Assembly (NCBI GenBank): GCA_963724805.1
Contig: CAVRWA010000014.1
Coordinates: forward strand, 186,001-250,000
Direction of reading: 5' to 3'
Origin: CAVQZA01 sp963724805
GTDB taxonomy: Bacteria > Actinomycetota > Thermoleophilia > Gaiellales > Gaiellaceae
DNA length: 64,000 nt
The translations under genes and the position numbers were made by a program. The notes beneath the pieces were generated by a model. The model ran no database searches, was not told the origin of the DNA, and saw only the letters and a program-made list of their open reading frames with translations. This document shows positions 50,845 through 59,856 of this stretch, in pieces; the first letter of the stretch is position 1, and each line of letters begins with the position of its first letter.

Positions 50845-50933
50845 TGTCAGCAGCGAACATCTTCGGGCTCGTCGTCTCGATCCTGATCTTCCTCTACCTG
50901 TCCTACGCGCTGTTTCGCGGGGAGAAGTTCTAG
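50844..50933 (+). CDS. kdpF: KdpF, potassium ATPase small subunit
   Basis: 29 residues with one helix and the KdpF pattern (LVVSILIFLYLSYALFRGEKF; compare YALIxxExF endings of the family). It stabilises the KdpFABC complex as a lipid-like membrane peptide. ATG overlaps the preceding peptide's stop. kdpA starts on the next base after its stop. Confidence 0.88.
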   Translation: MSAANIFGLVVSILIFLYLSYALFRGEKF

Positions 50934-52649
50934 ATGAGCGGACAGGGCATAGGGCAGATCCTCTTCTACGCAGCCGCGCTGATCGTGCTCGCGTACCCGC
51001 TCGGCCTCTACATGGCGCGGGTCTACAACGACGAGCAGTTCGGCATGCGCGGTCGGCTCCGCTTCCTCGGCAAGATCGAGAACGCGTTCCTCCGCCTCCT
51101 CCGCGTCGACGTCTCACAGCAGCAGGACTGGAAGAGCTACGCGAAGACGGTCCTGATCTTCAGCGCGGTCTTCTCGGTGCCGCTCTTCGTGCTGATGCGC
51201 CTCCAGGGCCACCTGCCACTGAATCCGGACCATCTCCCCGGCGTTTCGTCGCATATCGCGCTCAACACCACCGCCAGCTTCATCACGAACACGAACTGGC
51301 AGTACTACGGCGGCGAGTACACGATGTCGTACCTCTCGCAGATGGCCGGGCTCGCCGTGCAGAACTACGTCTCGGCCGCGGTCGGGATGGCTGTCCTCGC
51401 CGCGGTCGTGCGCGGCCTCTCCCACCGTTCGAGCAAGAGCCTCGGGAACTTTTGGCGCGACCTCTACCGCGGCCTCGTCTACATCCTGCTGCCGCTGGCC
51501 GTCGTGCTGGCCGTCGTCCTCATCTCGCAAGGCGTCGTCCAGACCTTCGACGGGCACGCGACGGCGACGACGCTCCAGGGCGCGCAGCAGACGATCGCGC
51601 GCGGCCCCGCCGCCTCGCAGATCGCGATCAAGCAGCTCGGCACGAACGGCGGCGGCTTCTACAACTCGAACTCTGGAGTGCCGTTCGAGAACCCGACCGG
51701 GCTCTCGAACTTCCTCGAGATGCTCGCGATCCTGCTGATCCCGGCTGCACAGGTCTTCATGTTCGGGAAGATGGTCGGCGCGCTGCGTCAGGGCTGGGTG
51801 CTCTTCGCGGCGATGTTCGCGATGTTCGCGATCGGCGTCGCGATCGCGCTCCCGGCGGAGCAGCACAGCTCTGCCGTTCTGCGCGACTCGGGCGTGAACA
51901 TCACGCAGGGCAACGGCTCGAGCGGCGGCAACATGTCCGACAAGGAGATCCGCTTCGGAATCGCCGCATCGGAGAACTGGACCGTGTCGACGAGCGACGC
52001 CTCGAACGGCTCGGTCAACAGCGGCTTCGACGCGCACACGCCCGCCGGCGGGGCCGTCCCGCTCGTGAACCTGTTCGTCGGCGAGGTGATCTTCGGCGGC
52101 GTCGGCTCCGGGCTCTACGGGATGTTCTTCTACGTCGTGATCGCGGTGTTCGTGGCCGGGCTGATGATCGGCCGCACCCCGGAGTACCTCGGCAAGAAGA
52201 TCGAGGCGCGCGAGATCAAGTACGCCGCGATCGGTGCGCTCTTCGTGCCGACGATGGTGCTGATCACGGCCGGCGTCTCGGTGGTGACGAAGCTCGGGCT
52301 CGCCTCGATCTTCAACCCCGGCGCGCACGGCTTCACCGAGGCCCTCTACGCCTACACCTCGCAGTCGAACAACAACGGCAGCGCCTTCGCCGGCTACGGC
52401 GCGACGAACTTCTCGGCCGAGCTCGGCACGGTCTGCCTCTACCTCGGCCGCTGGGTGCCGCTGATCGCGGCGCTCGCCCTGGCCGGCTCGCTCGCAGGCA
52501 AGAAGACGGCGCCCGCCTCGGCCGGCACGTTCCGCACCGACGGCCCCATCTTCGTCGTCCTGCTCATCGGCGTGATCGCACTCACCGCCGGGCTGATGAT
52601 CTTCCCAGCTCTGACGCTCGGCCCGATCGTGGAAGGACTGTCCAACTGA
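50934..52649 (+). CDS. kdpA: KdpA, potassium-binding channel subunit
   Basis: 571 residues, about ten helices, four selectivity-filter repeats: FITNTNWQYYGGE near residue 115, LGTNGGGFYNSNS near 235, GGVGSGLYGMF near 385 and YTSQSNNNGSAF near 478. This is the superfamily-of-K-transporters subunit through which K+ enters the ATPase. ATG immediately after kdpF. kdpC, not kdpB, follows with a TGATG overlap. Confidence 0.97.
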   Translation: MSGQGIGQILFYAAALIVLAYPLGLYMARVYNDEQFGMRGRLRFLGKIENAFLRLLRVDVSQQQDWKSYAKTVLIFSAVFSVPLFVLMRLQGHLPLNPDHLPGVSSHIALNTTASFITNTNWQYYGGEYTMSYLSQMAGLAVQNYVSAAVGMAVLAAVVRGLSHRSSKSLGNFWRDLYRGLVYILLPLAVVLAVVLISQGVVQTFDGHATATTLQGAQQTIARGPAASQIAIKQLGTNGGGFYNSNSGVPFENPTGLSNFLEMLAILLIPAAQVFMFGKMVGALRQGWVLFAAMFAMFAIGVAIALPAEQHSSAVLRDSGVNITQGNGSSGGNMSDKEIRFGIAASENWTVSTSDASNGSVNSGFDAHTPAGGAVPLVNLFVGEVIFGGVGSGLYGMFFYVVIAVFVAGLMIGRTPEYLGKKIEAREIKYAAIGALFVPTMVLITAGVSVVTKLGLASIFNPGAHGFTEALYAYTSQSNNNGSAFAGYGATNFSAELGTVCLYLGRWVPLIAALALAGSLAGKKTAPASAGTFRTDGPIFVVLLIGVIALTAGLMIFPALTLGPIVEGLSN

Positions 52650-53236
52650 TGCGCGCCTTCATCAGCTCACTGATCGCCGTCGTCGTCCTCACGGCCTTCT
52701 TCGGCCTCCTCTATCCGGCGGTGATGACAGGCTTCGCCTCCGTCGCGTTCCCGGACAAGGCCGGCGGCAGCCTGATCAAGCAGGGCGACCGGGTGGTCGG
52801 CTCGAGCCTGGCCGCCCAGGAGTTCAAGGCCGATAAATACTTCCACGAGCGCCCGTCGGCGACCTCGCCCGCCTACAACGCCGGCGCGACGACCTTCGCC
52901 AACCTCGGCCCGACCAACCCGCAGCTCGCCAAGAACGTCGACGCGGCCATCGCGGCGATCCTCGAGCTCGAGGGGCCGTACAACCCCGGCCTGACCAAGG
53001 GAGACATCCCGGTCGACGCAGTGACCACCTCCGCCTCCGGAATCGATCCTCACATCTCGCAGGCCTACGCCCAGCTGCAGTCCCACCGCATCGCAGCGGT
53101 CCGCAAGCTGCCGCTCGCGACCGTCCAGAGCCTGATCTCGCAGAACACCGACGGCCGTAGTCTCGGCTTCTTCGGAGAGCCCGGCGTCAACGTCCTCGAG
53201 CTCAACCTCGCCCTCGACAAGGAGACCGGTCAGTAA
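52649..53236 (+). CDS. kdpC: KdpC, potassium ATPase subunit C
   Basis: 195 residues: one N-terminal transmembrane helix (about 8-28), then an extracytoplasmic domain with family motifs FADKYFHERPSA-like (FKADKYFHERPSATS), NLGPTNPQL, DAVTTSASGIDPHIS, and RVxxVQ-like ATVQSLISQNT. The start overlaps the kdpA stop and the stop overlaps kdpB. In most genomes kdpC is last; here it sits between kdpA and kdpB. Confidence 0.95.
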   Translation: MRAFISSLIAVVVLTAFFGLLYPAVMTGFASVAFPDKAGGSLIKQGDRVVGSSLAAQEFKADKYFHERPSATSPAYNAGATTFANLGPTNPQLAKNVDAAIAAILELEGPYNPGLTKGDIPVDAVTTSASGIDPHISQAYAQLQSHRIAAVRKLPLATVQSLISQNTDGRSLGFFGEPGVNVLELNLALDKETGQ

Positions 53237-55278
53237 TGGCGCGCCAGTCGTCCAGCATCTTCTCTCGCGAGCTCACGCTCGCCGCCGTCAAGGACTCGTT
53301 CCCGAAGCTCGACCCGCGGTTGCAGTTCAAGAACCCGGTCATGTTCATCGTCGAGATCGGCAGCTTGATCACGACCGGCATCTTCGTCCTCGAGCTCGTC
53401 CGCGGCGATCACGGGAACCTCTGGTTCGTCGGCGTGATCGCGTTCTGGCTCTGGCTCACGGTGCTGTTCGCGAACTTCGCCGAGGCGATCGCCGAGGGAC
53501 GCGGCAAGGCACAGGCGGCGACGCTGCGCGCCACCCGTACCACCACGCTCGCTCGTCTCCGGGACGGGCGCGAGCTCCCGGCAGCCGAGCTGCAGCGCGG
53601 CGACGTCGTGATCGTCGAGGCCGGCCAGGTCATCCCCGCCGACGGCGACGTGATCGAGGGTGTCGGCTCGGTCGACGAGTCGGCGATCACCGGCGAGTCC
53701 GCGCCCGTGATCCGCGAGTCCGGCGGCGACCGTTCGGCCGTCACCGGCGGCACCAAGCTCCTCTCCGATCGCCTCGTGATCGAGGTCACCCAGGAGCCGG
53801 GGCAGTCGTTCCTCGACCGCATGATCGGGCTCGTCGAGGGCGCCGAGCGGCGCAAGACCCCCAACGAGATCGCGCTCAACATCCTGCTCGCGGGCCTGAC
53901 GATCACCTTCCTCGGCGCCGTCGTGACACTCAAGCCTTTCGCCGTCTACGCGGGCACCCCGACCTCGCAGACCGAGCTGATCGCCCTGCTCGTCGCCCTG
54001 ATCCCGACCACGATCGGCGCGCTCCTCTCTGCGATCGGGATCGCCGGGATGGACCGCCTCGTGCAGCGCAACGTGCTCGCGATGTCGGGCCGCGCCGTCG
54101 AGGCCTCCGGCGACGTCGACGTGCTCCTGCTCGACAAGACCGGCACGATCACACTCGGCAACCGCCAGGCCGCCGAGTTCATCCCCGTCCCGGGCGTCGA
54201 CGAGCGCGAGCTCGCCGAGGTGGCCCAGCTCGCCTCGCTCGCCGACGAGACCCCTGAAGGCCGCTCGATCGTCGTGCTCGCAAAGGAGCGCTTCGACGTC
54301 CGCGAGCGCGAGCTCGGCGAGCACAGCTTCATCCCCTTCACCGCCCAGACGCGGATGAGCGGGATCGACATGAACGGCACCGAGATCCGCAAGGGCGCCG
54401 CCGACGCCGTCAAGGCCTTCATCGCGGAGCGCGGCGGCCGCGCGCCGGCCGAGCTCGACCAGATCGTCCAGAGTGTGGCGGAGCAGGGCGGGACGCCGCT
54501 CGTGGTCGCGAGGGACAACTGGGCACTCGGCGTCGTGTACCTCAAGGACATCGTCAAGGGCGGGATGAACGAGCGCTTCGACGAGCTCCGCAGGATGGGC
54601 ATCCGCACGGTGATGATCACCGGCGACAACCGCGTCACGGCCGCCGTGATCGCGCAGGAGGCGGGCGTCGACGACTTCCTCGCCGAGGCGACCCCAGAGG
54701 CGAAGATGGCACTGATCAAGGAGGAGCAGTCCAGGGGCCGGATGGTCGCGATGACCGGCGACGGCACGAACGACGCCCCCGCCCTCGCGCAGGCCGACGT
54801 GGGCGTGGCAATGAACACCGGCACGACGGCGGCGAAGGAGGCCGGCAACATGGTCGACCTCGACTCCAACCCGACCAAGCTGATCGAGATCGTCGAGGTC
54901 GGCAAGCAGCTCCTGATCACGCGCGGTGCCCTGACCACGTTCTCGATCTCGAACGACGTCGCCAAGTACTTTGCGATCCTGCCGGCGATGTTCGCCTTCA
55001 CCTATGCGGCGAAGCCCGGCGAGCGAGGGCCGCTCAACACGCTCAACGTGATGCATCTCGGCACGCCGCAGAGCGCGATCATCTCGGCCATCATCTTCAA
55101 CGCGCTTGTGATCCCGGCTCTCGTTCCGCTCGCCCTCCGCGGCGTGCGCTACCGCGCGATCGGCGCGTCCGCTCTGCTGCGCCGCAACCTGCTGATCTAC
55201 GGGCTCGGCGGGATGATCCTGCCGTTCGTGGCGATCAAGCTGATCGACCTCGTGGTCCACAACGTCTTCGGCGCGTGA
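53236..55278 (+). CDS. kdpB: KdpB, P-type ATPase subunit
   Basis: 680 residues. P-type ATPase landmarks: ITGESAPVI (actuator TGES) near residue 152, phosphorylated Asp in LLDKTGTITLGNR near 299, KGAADAVKAF (nucleotide domain), MITGDNRVTA and TGDGTNDAPALAQADVGVAMNTGT near 500-535. Drives K+ uptake by KdpA through ATP hydrolysis. Start overlaps the kdpC stop as TAATG. The KdpD sensor half follows after one base. Confidence 0.97.
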   Translation: MARQSSSIFSRELTLAAVKDSFPKLDPRLQFKNPVMFIVEIGSLITTGIFVLELVRGDHGNLWFVGVIAFWLWLTVLFANFAEAIAEGRGKAQAATLRATRTTTLARLRDGRELPAAELQRGDVVIVEAGQVIPADGDVIEGVGSVDESAITGESAPVIRESGGDRSAVTGGTKLLSDRLVIEVTQEPGQSFLDRMIGLVEGAERRKTPNEIALNILLAGLTITFLGAVVTLKPFAVYAGTPTSQTELIALLVALIPTTIGALLSAIGIAGMDRLVQRNVLAMSGRAVEASGDVDVLLLDKTGTITLGNRQAAEFIPVPGVDERELAEVAQLASLADETPEGRSIVVLAKERFDVRERELGEHSFIPFTAQTRMSGIDMNGTEIRKGAADAVKAFIAERGGRAPAELDQIVQSVAEQGGTPLVVARDNWALGVVYLKDIVKGGMNERFDELRRMGIRTVMITGDNRVTAAVIAQEAGVDDFLAEATPEAKMALIKEEQSRGRMVAMTGDGTNDAPALAQADVGVAMNTGTTAAKEAGNMVDLDSNPTKLIEIVEVGKQLLITRGALTTFSISNDVAKYFAILPAMFAFTYAAKPGERGPLNTLNVMHLGTPQSAIISAIIFNALVIPALVPLALRGVRYRAIGASALLRRNLLIYGLGGMILPFVAIKLIDLVVHNVFGA

Positions 55279-55279
55279 C

Positions 55280-56368
55280 GTGAGGGGCCACTACCGGATC
55301 CTGCTCGGGATGGCCGCGGGAGTCGGGAAGACCTACCGGATGCTCCAGGAGGGCCGGCAGGCGCAGGCCGAGGGCCGCGACGTCGCGATCGGCTACCTGG
55401 AGCCGCACGACCGGCCCGAGACCTCCGCGCTCGCCGAGGGGATCGAGGTCGTGCCGCGCCTGCGCGCCCAGCACGGCACGCTCGAGCTCGAGGAGATGGA
55501 TGTCGATGCCGTGATCCGGCGCGCCCCCGAGCTGGCGCTCGTCGACGAGCTGGCGCACACGAACGCGCAGGGAATGCGCAACGAGAAGCGCTACCAGGAC
55601 ATCGACGAGATCCTGAACGCGGGCATCGACGTGGTCTCGACCGTCAACGTCCAGCACCTCGAGAGCCTGAACGACTCGATCGCCGAGCTGACCGACATCC
55701 GGGTCCGCGAGACCTTCCCGGACCGGATCCTCGAGGAGGCGGACGAGGTCGTGCTCGTCGACCTGACGCCCGAGGCGCTGCAGAAGCGCATGCTCGCTGG
55801 CAAGGTCTATCCCAAGGAGCGCGCGGAGATCGCGCTGCAGAACTTCTTCAGGGTCGAGAAGCTCTCGGCCCTGCGCGAGCTGGCGCTGCGCGAGGTGGCG
55901 GAGGACGTCGGAGCGCGGAGGCAGTCCACCGTGCTCGACCCGCTCTCGAGCCAGGCCGTCGCCGAGCGCATGCTGGTGCTCGTCACGCCCGAGCCCCGCT
56001 CGCAGCGGCTGCTGAGGCGCGCCTGGCGCTCGGCCGAGCGCCTCGGCGCCGAGCTCGACGCGCTCTGGGTGCACAAGCCCGGCAAAGCACTCACCGAGGA
56101 GGAGCAGGTGTCGCTCGCCGCTCTCCGTCGCCTCGCCATCATCCTCGGCGCCCACTTCGTCGAGGAGGAGGACGGCGACCTCGTCGCGACGGTGCGCCGC
56201 GTCGTCTACGAGCGCGGGTCGACCTACGTGTTCCTCGGCACGCCCGACGAGCGGCGCTGGATCGAGGTCGTGCGCGGGTCGCTCGTCTCCGCGCTCGTGC
56301 GAGAGCTGCCGGGAATCGACATCCGCGTCGTCGCGAACCGCGCCGACCGCAAGGAGCTGAGGCCGTGA
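55280..56368 (+). CDS. kdpD: KdpD N-terminal sensor half (stand-alone)
   Basis: 362 residues comprising only the KdpD N-terminal domain and a USP-like domain. Walker A GMAAGVGKTYRML near residue 10 and Walker B LALVDELAHTNAQG near 86 are intact, followed by YQDIDEILNAGIDVVSTVNVQHLESLND. The USP-like fold (MLVLVTPEPRSQRLLRRAWR) begins near 232. Membrane and kinase domains are missing; they are encoded separately at 47823. GTG start one base after kdpB. It may bind c-di-AMP or ATP and act on the distant kinase in trans, or act on the ATPase. Confidence 0.9.
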   Translation: MRGHYRILLGMAAGVGKTYRMLQEGRQAQAEGRDVAIGYLEPHDRPETSALAEGIEVVPRLRAQHGTLELEEMDVDAVIRRAPELALVDELAHTNAQGMRNEKRYQDIDEILNAGIDVVSTVNVQHLESLNDSIAELTDIRVRETFPDRILEEADEVVLVDLTPEALQKRMLAGKVYPKERAEIALQNFFRVEKLSALRELALREVAEDVGARRQSTVLDPLSSQAVAERMLVLVTPEPRSQRLLRRAWRSAERLGAELDALWVHKPGKALTEEEQVSLAALRRLAIILGAHFVEEEDGDLVATVRRVVYERGSTYVFLGTPDERRWIEVVRGSLVSALVRELPGIDIRVVANRADRKELRP

Positions 56369-56895
56369 ACGCTCTCGTCGTCGTCCTGCTCGTCATCCTC
56401 GTCGCGCTCGCCGCGGCGCTCGTGACGCTGCTCGTGCGCCGCAATCGTCGCCCGCGGCGGCTCCCCGTCAACCGCGGTGCCCGTCGCGTGCTCGTCGCGT
56501 TCTCCGGCAGGCTCGATCCCACGGTCGTCGATGCCGCAATTCGCATCGCGCACGCGGAGCAGGCGGTGCTCGTCCCTGCGTACCTCCTCGTCGTCCCGCT
56601 CCGGTACGCGGAGGACTCACCGCTACGTGACGAGGTGGAGGTGGCAATGCCGTTGCTCGAGGCCGTCGAGCACGCCGCGCTCCGCGCGGGGGTTCCCGTC
56701 GACGCCAGGATCGAGAAGGGCCGCACTCTCACGCACGCCCTCAAGCGACTGTGGGAGGTCGAGCGCTTCGACCGGATCATCGCGCCGGCGCCCACGAACG
56801 GCCACGGCGGTTTCACCGAGAAGGAGCTTGCATGGGTGCTCACGCACGCGCCCGCGGAGACGGTCGTCCTTAAGCCGATGCCTGCCGCGGCCTAG
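56365..56895 (+). CDS. Membrane-anchored USP-like protein
   Basis: 176 residues: one N-terminal helix (about 3-25), a basic linker (RRNRRPRR), then a universal-stress-protein-like alpha/beta domain (RRVLVAFSGRLDPTVVDAAIRIAHAEQAVLVPAYLLVV; HAPAETVVLKP at the end). The ATP-binding GxxG is not evident. GTG start overlaps the kdpD sensor stop as GTGA. It closes the kdp unit and may be a second soluble sensor element. Confidence 0.75.
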   Translation: MNALVVVLLVILVALAAALVTLLVRRNRRPRRLPVNRGARRVLVAFSGRLDPTVVDAAIRIAHAEQAVLVPAYLLVVPLRYAEDSPLRDEVEVAMPLLEAVEHAALRAGVPVDARIEKGRTLTHALKRLWEVERFDRIIAPAPTNGHGGFTEKELAWVLTHAPAETVVLKPMPAAA

Positions 56896-57028
56896 ACGGG
56901 TCGTACGCGAATCCTCTGACCCGATAGGGCGGCATCTCCGCAGCCAGGTTCAGAGCCTGCCCCGATTGCCCGTACGCTTCCCGCCAGCAAAGTGGACGCA
57001 TCGGTACGTAACTCGAAGGGAGCAGAAG

Positions 57029-57667
57029 ATGCGTAAGGCACTTGAAATTGGAGGTTACGTCGCAGCCGTCGTCTTGATTGCGTTCGGCATCGCGGCGATC
57101 TACATGGGCGTCCAGGGGCGCACCACGGTCAGCAACAGCATCAAGGACGAGCAGATCGTCGGCTCGGCCGACATGACGCCGAGCGGGATCGCGGCCGAGG
57201 TCAAGGCCTCGGGGCTGAAGAACGTGACGATTCCCTCGTGCAGCGTCGCCAACAAGGCGATCACGTCCGGCTCGGATGCGCGGTGCTTCGCGGAGTACAT
57301 GCGCATCCACGCGCTCGAGTCCAGCGGCGGGCTGACGTACTCGCAGATGCCCCGCTATGCGACCGCCGACGGCAAGGGCACGAACGACGCGGCCGCCGCG
57401 CAGAAGGGTCCGAGCGGACAGCCGCTCGACAACGCAGGTCGCAACGTCTGGGTCACCGAGACGGCGCTGGCAACGGCTCTCAACACGTCGTACCTCGCCA
57501 CCCAGATCGCGAACTTCGGGATCGTGGTCGGAATCGCGCTGCTGCTGACGGGGATCGGGTTCCTGGTCCTCGCGCTCGCAGGCGCGCTCCGCAGTAAGGA
57601 CTCTGTCCTCTTCGGCAAGAAAGAGACCGCAGAGAAGCCGGCGACCACCACGCCGGTCTCCGCGTAG
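57029..57667 (+). CDS. Hypothetical membrane protein with two helices
   Basis: 212 residues: N-terminal helix (about 7-29), an extracytoplasmic loop with two Cys (IPSCSVAN, DARCFAEYM), a second helix near 163-190 and a charged tail. Pattern VQGRTTVSNSIKDEQIVGSADMTP is typical of an unnamed actinobacterial membrane family. Ribosome site GGGAG. The 133-base gap before it shows no gene; terminator follows at 57694. Confidence 0.75.
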   Translation: MRKALEIGGYVAAVVLIAFGIAAIYMGVQGRTTVSNSIKDEQIVGSADMTPSGIAAEVKASGLKNVTIPSCSVANKAITSGSDARCFAEYMRIHALESSGGLTYSQMPRYATADGKGTNDAAAAQKGPSGQPLDNAGRNVWVTETALATALNTSYLATQIANFGIVVGIALLLTGIGFLVLALAGALRSKDSVLFGKKETAEKPATTTPVSA

Positions 57668-57693
57668 CAGCTTCTGCTCCCGCGGAAGAGGCG

Positions 57694-57719
57694 AAGGGCC
57701 GTCCCCCCGGGCGGCCCTT
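57694..57719. terminator. Bidirectional terminator
   Basis: AAGGGCCG pairs with CGGCCCTT with a 10-base loop, followed by TTTG on the plus strand. It separates the kdp-side genes from the convergent permease gene. Confidence 0.7.
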
Positions 57720-57733
57720 TGTCGTTCTCGGCT

Positions 57734-59710
57734 TCAGCGCCTCACGGCGAGCTTGGCATGCTCGTTCGTGCGCACGCCGTCGAACGGAGTCCCGCCGGCC
57801 ACGAGCACGCGGCAGGGCGCGTGCTTGAGGATGTACTCGACGATCTCGCTGAACACCATCGGCCGGCGGCGGCGCAGGTTCCGCTCGGCGCCGACGACGA
57901 TGATCTCGGAGTGGCGGGCCTGCGCCTCCTCGATCACGGCGCGGCCGAAGCTACGCGCCCGGATCAACCGCGGCACCACGCGCACTCCGTACGACTGGCC
58001 GATCGCCCGCGCCTCGTCGAGGAGGGCGTTCCCGACCTCCAGCTGCTCGGGCATGGCGGCGTCGATGGGAAGCTCGAGCGGGATCTCGATCACGGTCACG
58101 ACGACCATCCGCGCGCCCTGCTCGGCCGCGAGTCCCGCAGCGTAGACCAGCGCCAGCTCCGACTCCGGGTCGTCGCCGATCGGGACGAGGATGTTGCGGT
58201 ACTCGAGCTCCGCCGCGGGCCCGCTCCAGGGCGGCGCGACCACCGTCTTCGTGAGCGGCTCGTGGATCACCCTCGTGCGGTAGACGATGTAGGTGGCGAA
58301 CCCGATCCCGAGCCAGGCGAAGCCGACCCAGCGCGTGACCGGCCGCTGCACGATGACCACGAGCCAGGCGGAGGCCGTGCCGAGGAAGCCGAGGATCGCG
58401 AAGAGCGGCCAGTCGACCTTCCCGATCCTCAGGTTCGGCCGGCCCTTCACCTGGAGCTCCGCGTCGGGGAAGCGGTAGCGGAGCGCGATGATCGACGCGT
58501 TCGCGATCGCGAACGAGAGCATCGCGCCGAAGCTGTACATCGTCCCGAGGAAGTCGATCTTGCCCGGCAGCAGGGTCAGGATCGAGAGCAGGCCGGAGAA
58601 GAAGATCAGCGACAGCCACGGCGTCTTGAAGCGCGGGTGGAGGCGCCGCAGCCGTTCGGGGAGCTGGCGGTGGCTCGACATCGAGTAGGTGATCCGCGAG
58701 GAGCCGATCACGCCCGCGTTGGCGGCGATGATCAGGATCGTGCCTGCCAGCACGCCGACGTAGTAGCGCAGCCCCTGGAGCGCGAAGCCGTGCAGGCCGA
58801 TGTTGTTGACGATCCCGAGCACCGGGTCGTTCGCGTAGCCGCGCGGCGGGTTCTGGCCGAGCAGCGTGTCGTACCCTCCGCCGGCGACGCGGTGCACCGG
58901 CAGCGCCATCAGCGCGATCGAGGGCAGCGTCAGGTAGATCGTGAACACCGCGCCGGCGACGTACTTGTAGGCGAGCGGCACGTCGCGTACCGGGTCGCGG
59001 GTCTCCTCCGCGAGGTTGGAGATCGTCTCCATCCCGGTGTAGGCGATCATCCCGATCGGGATCGCGAGGAAGAACTGGCTCCAGGCCGGCGCGACGCCGA
59101 GATGGATGCCGGCGATCAGGATGTGCGGGTTGAAGACCAGCGCTGCGCCGAGCGCAACGAGCAGTACCTGCGTCGAGAAGTCGATCACCGCGAGCACGAC
59201 GTTCAGGCGCACCGCTTCCTTGACCCCGAACACGTTGAGCGTGACGAGCAGGACGATCACGATCGCGCCGCCGACGATGTCCCAGGGGTTCTCCCGGAGC
59301 GGCCCCCAGAAGACGGACAGGTAGTGAGGGACGAAGAACGCCGAGATCGAGATCGTGACGACGTAGTTGAGCAGCTGGGCCCAGCCGGCCCCGAACGAGA
59401 ACACCTCGTTGAAGGCGTGGCGCGAGAAGCTCGACGAGCCGCCGGCCTCGGGGTAGCGCACGGTGCCCTCCGCATAGGTGATCGCGGTCGTGACGAAGAA
59501 GACGCCCGCGATCACGAAGACGAGGGGTGTCAGCCCGAGCGCGAACGACGCGGTCAGGCCGAGTGCGTAGTAGATCGACGAGCCGACGTCGCCGTAGGCG
59601 GTGGCGAAGAGCGCGGGCGTCCCGAGCACGCGCTCGAGCACGTTCTGCTGCTGGTGCCGGGTGCGCCACGAACGGCGCGGCTCGGGCGTAGGCGCCGGCT
59701 CGTCGGCCAC
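57734..59710 (-). CDS. APC-superfamily permease with C-terminal USP domain
   Basis: 658 residues. Twelve predicted helices of an APC amino-acid/polyamine-type transporter (GDVGSSIYYALG near residue 40, YPEAGGSSSFSRHAF near 85, IAYTGMETISNLAEETRDP near 230). A cytoplasmic universal-stress-protein domain follows from about 510 (YRNILVPIGDDPESELAL, EIIVVGAERNLRRRRPMVFS). The USP part contains a GAERN..R nucleotide-binding-like loop and may gate transport. Similar permease-USP fusions include potassium-linked transporters, which would fit the neighbouring kdp genes, but the substrate is unproven. Confidence 0.88.
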   Translation of the reverse strand: MADEPAPTPEPRRSWRTRHQQQNVLERVLGTPALFATAYGDVGSSIYYALGLTASFALGLTPLVFVIAGVFFVTTAITYAEGTVRYPEAGGSSSFSRHAFNEVFSFGAGWAQLLNYVVTISISAFFVPHYLSVFWGPLRENPWDIVGGAIVIVLLVTLNVFGVKEAVRLNVVLAVIDFSTQVLLVALGAALVFNPHILIAGIHLGVAPAWSQFFLAIPIGMIAYTGMETISNLAEETRDPVRDVPLAYKYVAGAVFTIYLTLPSIALMALPVHRVAGGGYDTLLGQNPPRGYANDPVLGIVNNIGLHGFALQGLRYYVGVLAGTILIIAANAGVIGSSRITYSMSSHRQLPERLRRLHPRFKTPWLSLIFFSGLLSILTLLPGKIDFLGTMYSFGAMLSFAIANASIIALRYRFPDAELQVKGRPNLRIGKVDWPLFAILGFLGTASAWLVVIVQRPVTRWVGFAWLGIGFATYIVYRTRVIHEPLTKTVVAPPWSGPAAELEYRNILVPIGDDPESELALVYAAGLAAEQGARMVVVTVIEIPLELPIDAAMPEQLEVGNALLDEARAIGQSYGVRVVPRLIRARSFGRAVIEEAQARHSEIIVVGAERNLRRRRPMVFSEIVEYILKHAPCRVLVAGGTPFDGVRTNEHAKLAVRR

Positions 59711-59748
59711 ACGGCGAGGCTAGCGGATGTGCCTGCCGGGAAGAAGCC

Positions 59749-59856
59749 TCAGGGGCCGGGCGTGCCGTGCGCGAGCAGCACGACGACCACGACCGCGACG
59801 GCGCCCGCTCCGAGCGCCACGAGGGCCGCGGCCAGGCGGATCCAGACGGCGTTCAC
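59749..59856 (-). CDS. 35-residue membrane peptide
   Basis: GTG start overlaps the upstream gene's stop as GTGA. Product: VNAVWIRLAAALVALGAGA then VAVVVVVLLAHGTPGP, one long hydrophobic helix with a single early Arg and a short His-Gly-Pro end. The overlap and position inside the copper-type operon are the evidence that it is translated. No family recognised. Confidence 0.5.
   Translation of the reverse strand: MNAVWIRLAAALVALGAGAVAVVVVVLLAHGTPGP

Noticed and set aside
53230..55260. Very long antisense open frame opposite kdpB (and similar ones opposite fadB, the acyl-CoA synthetase and others)
   Set aside because: Low-complexity Arg/Asp/Leu/Val/Gly-rich translations without motifs, as expected from third-position GC bias opposite real genes.
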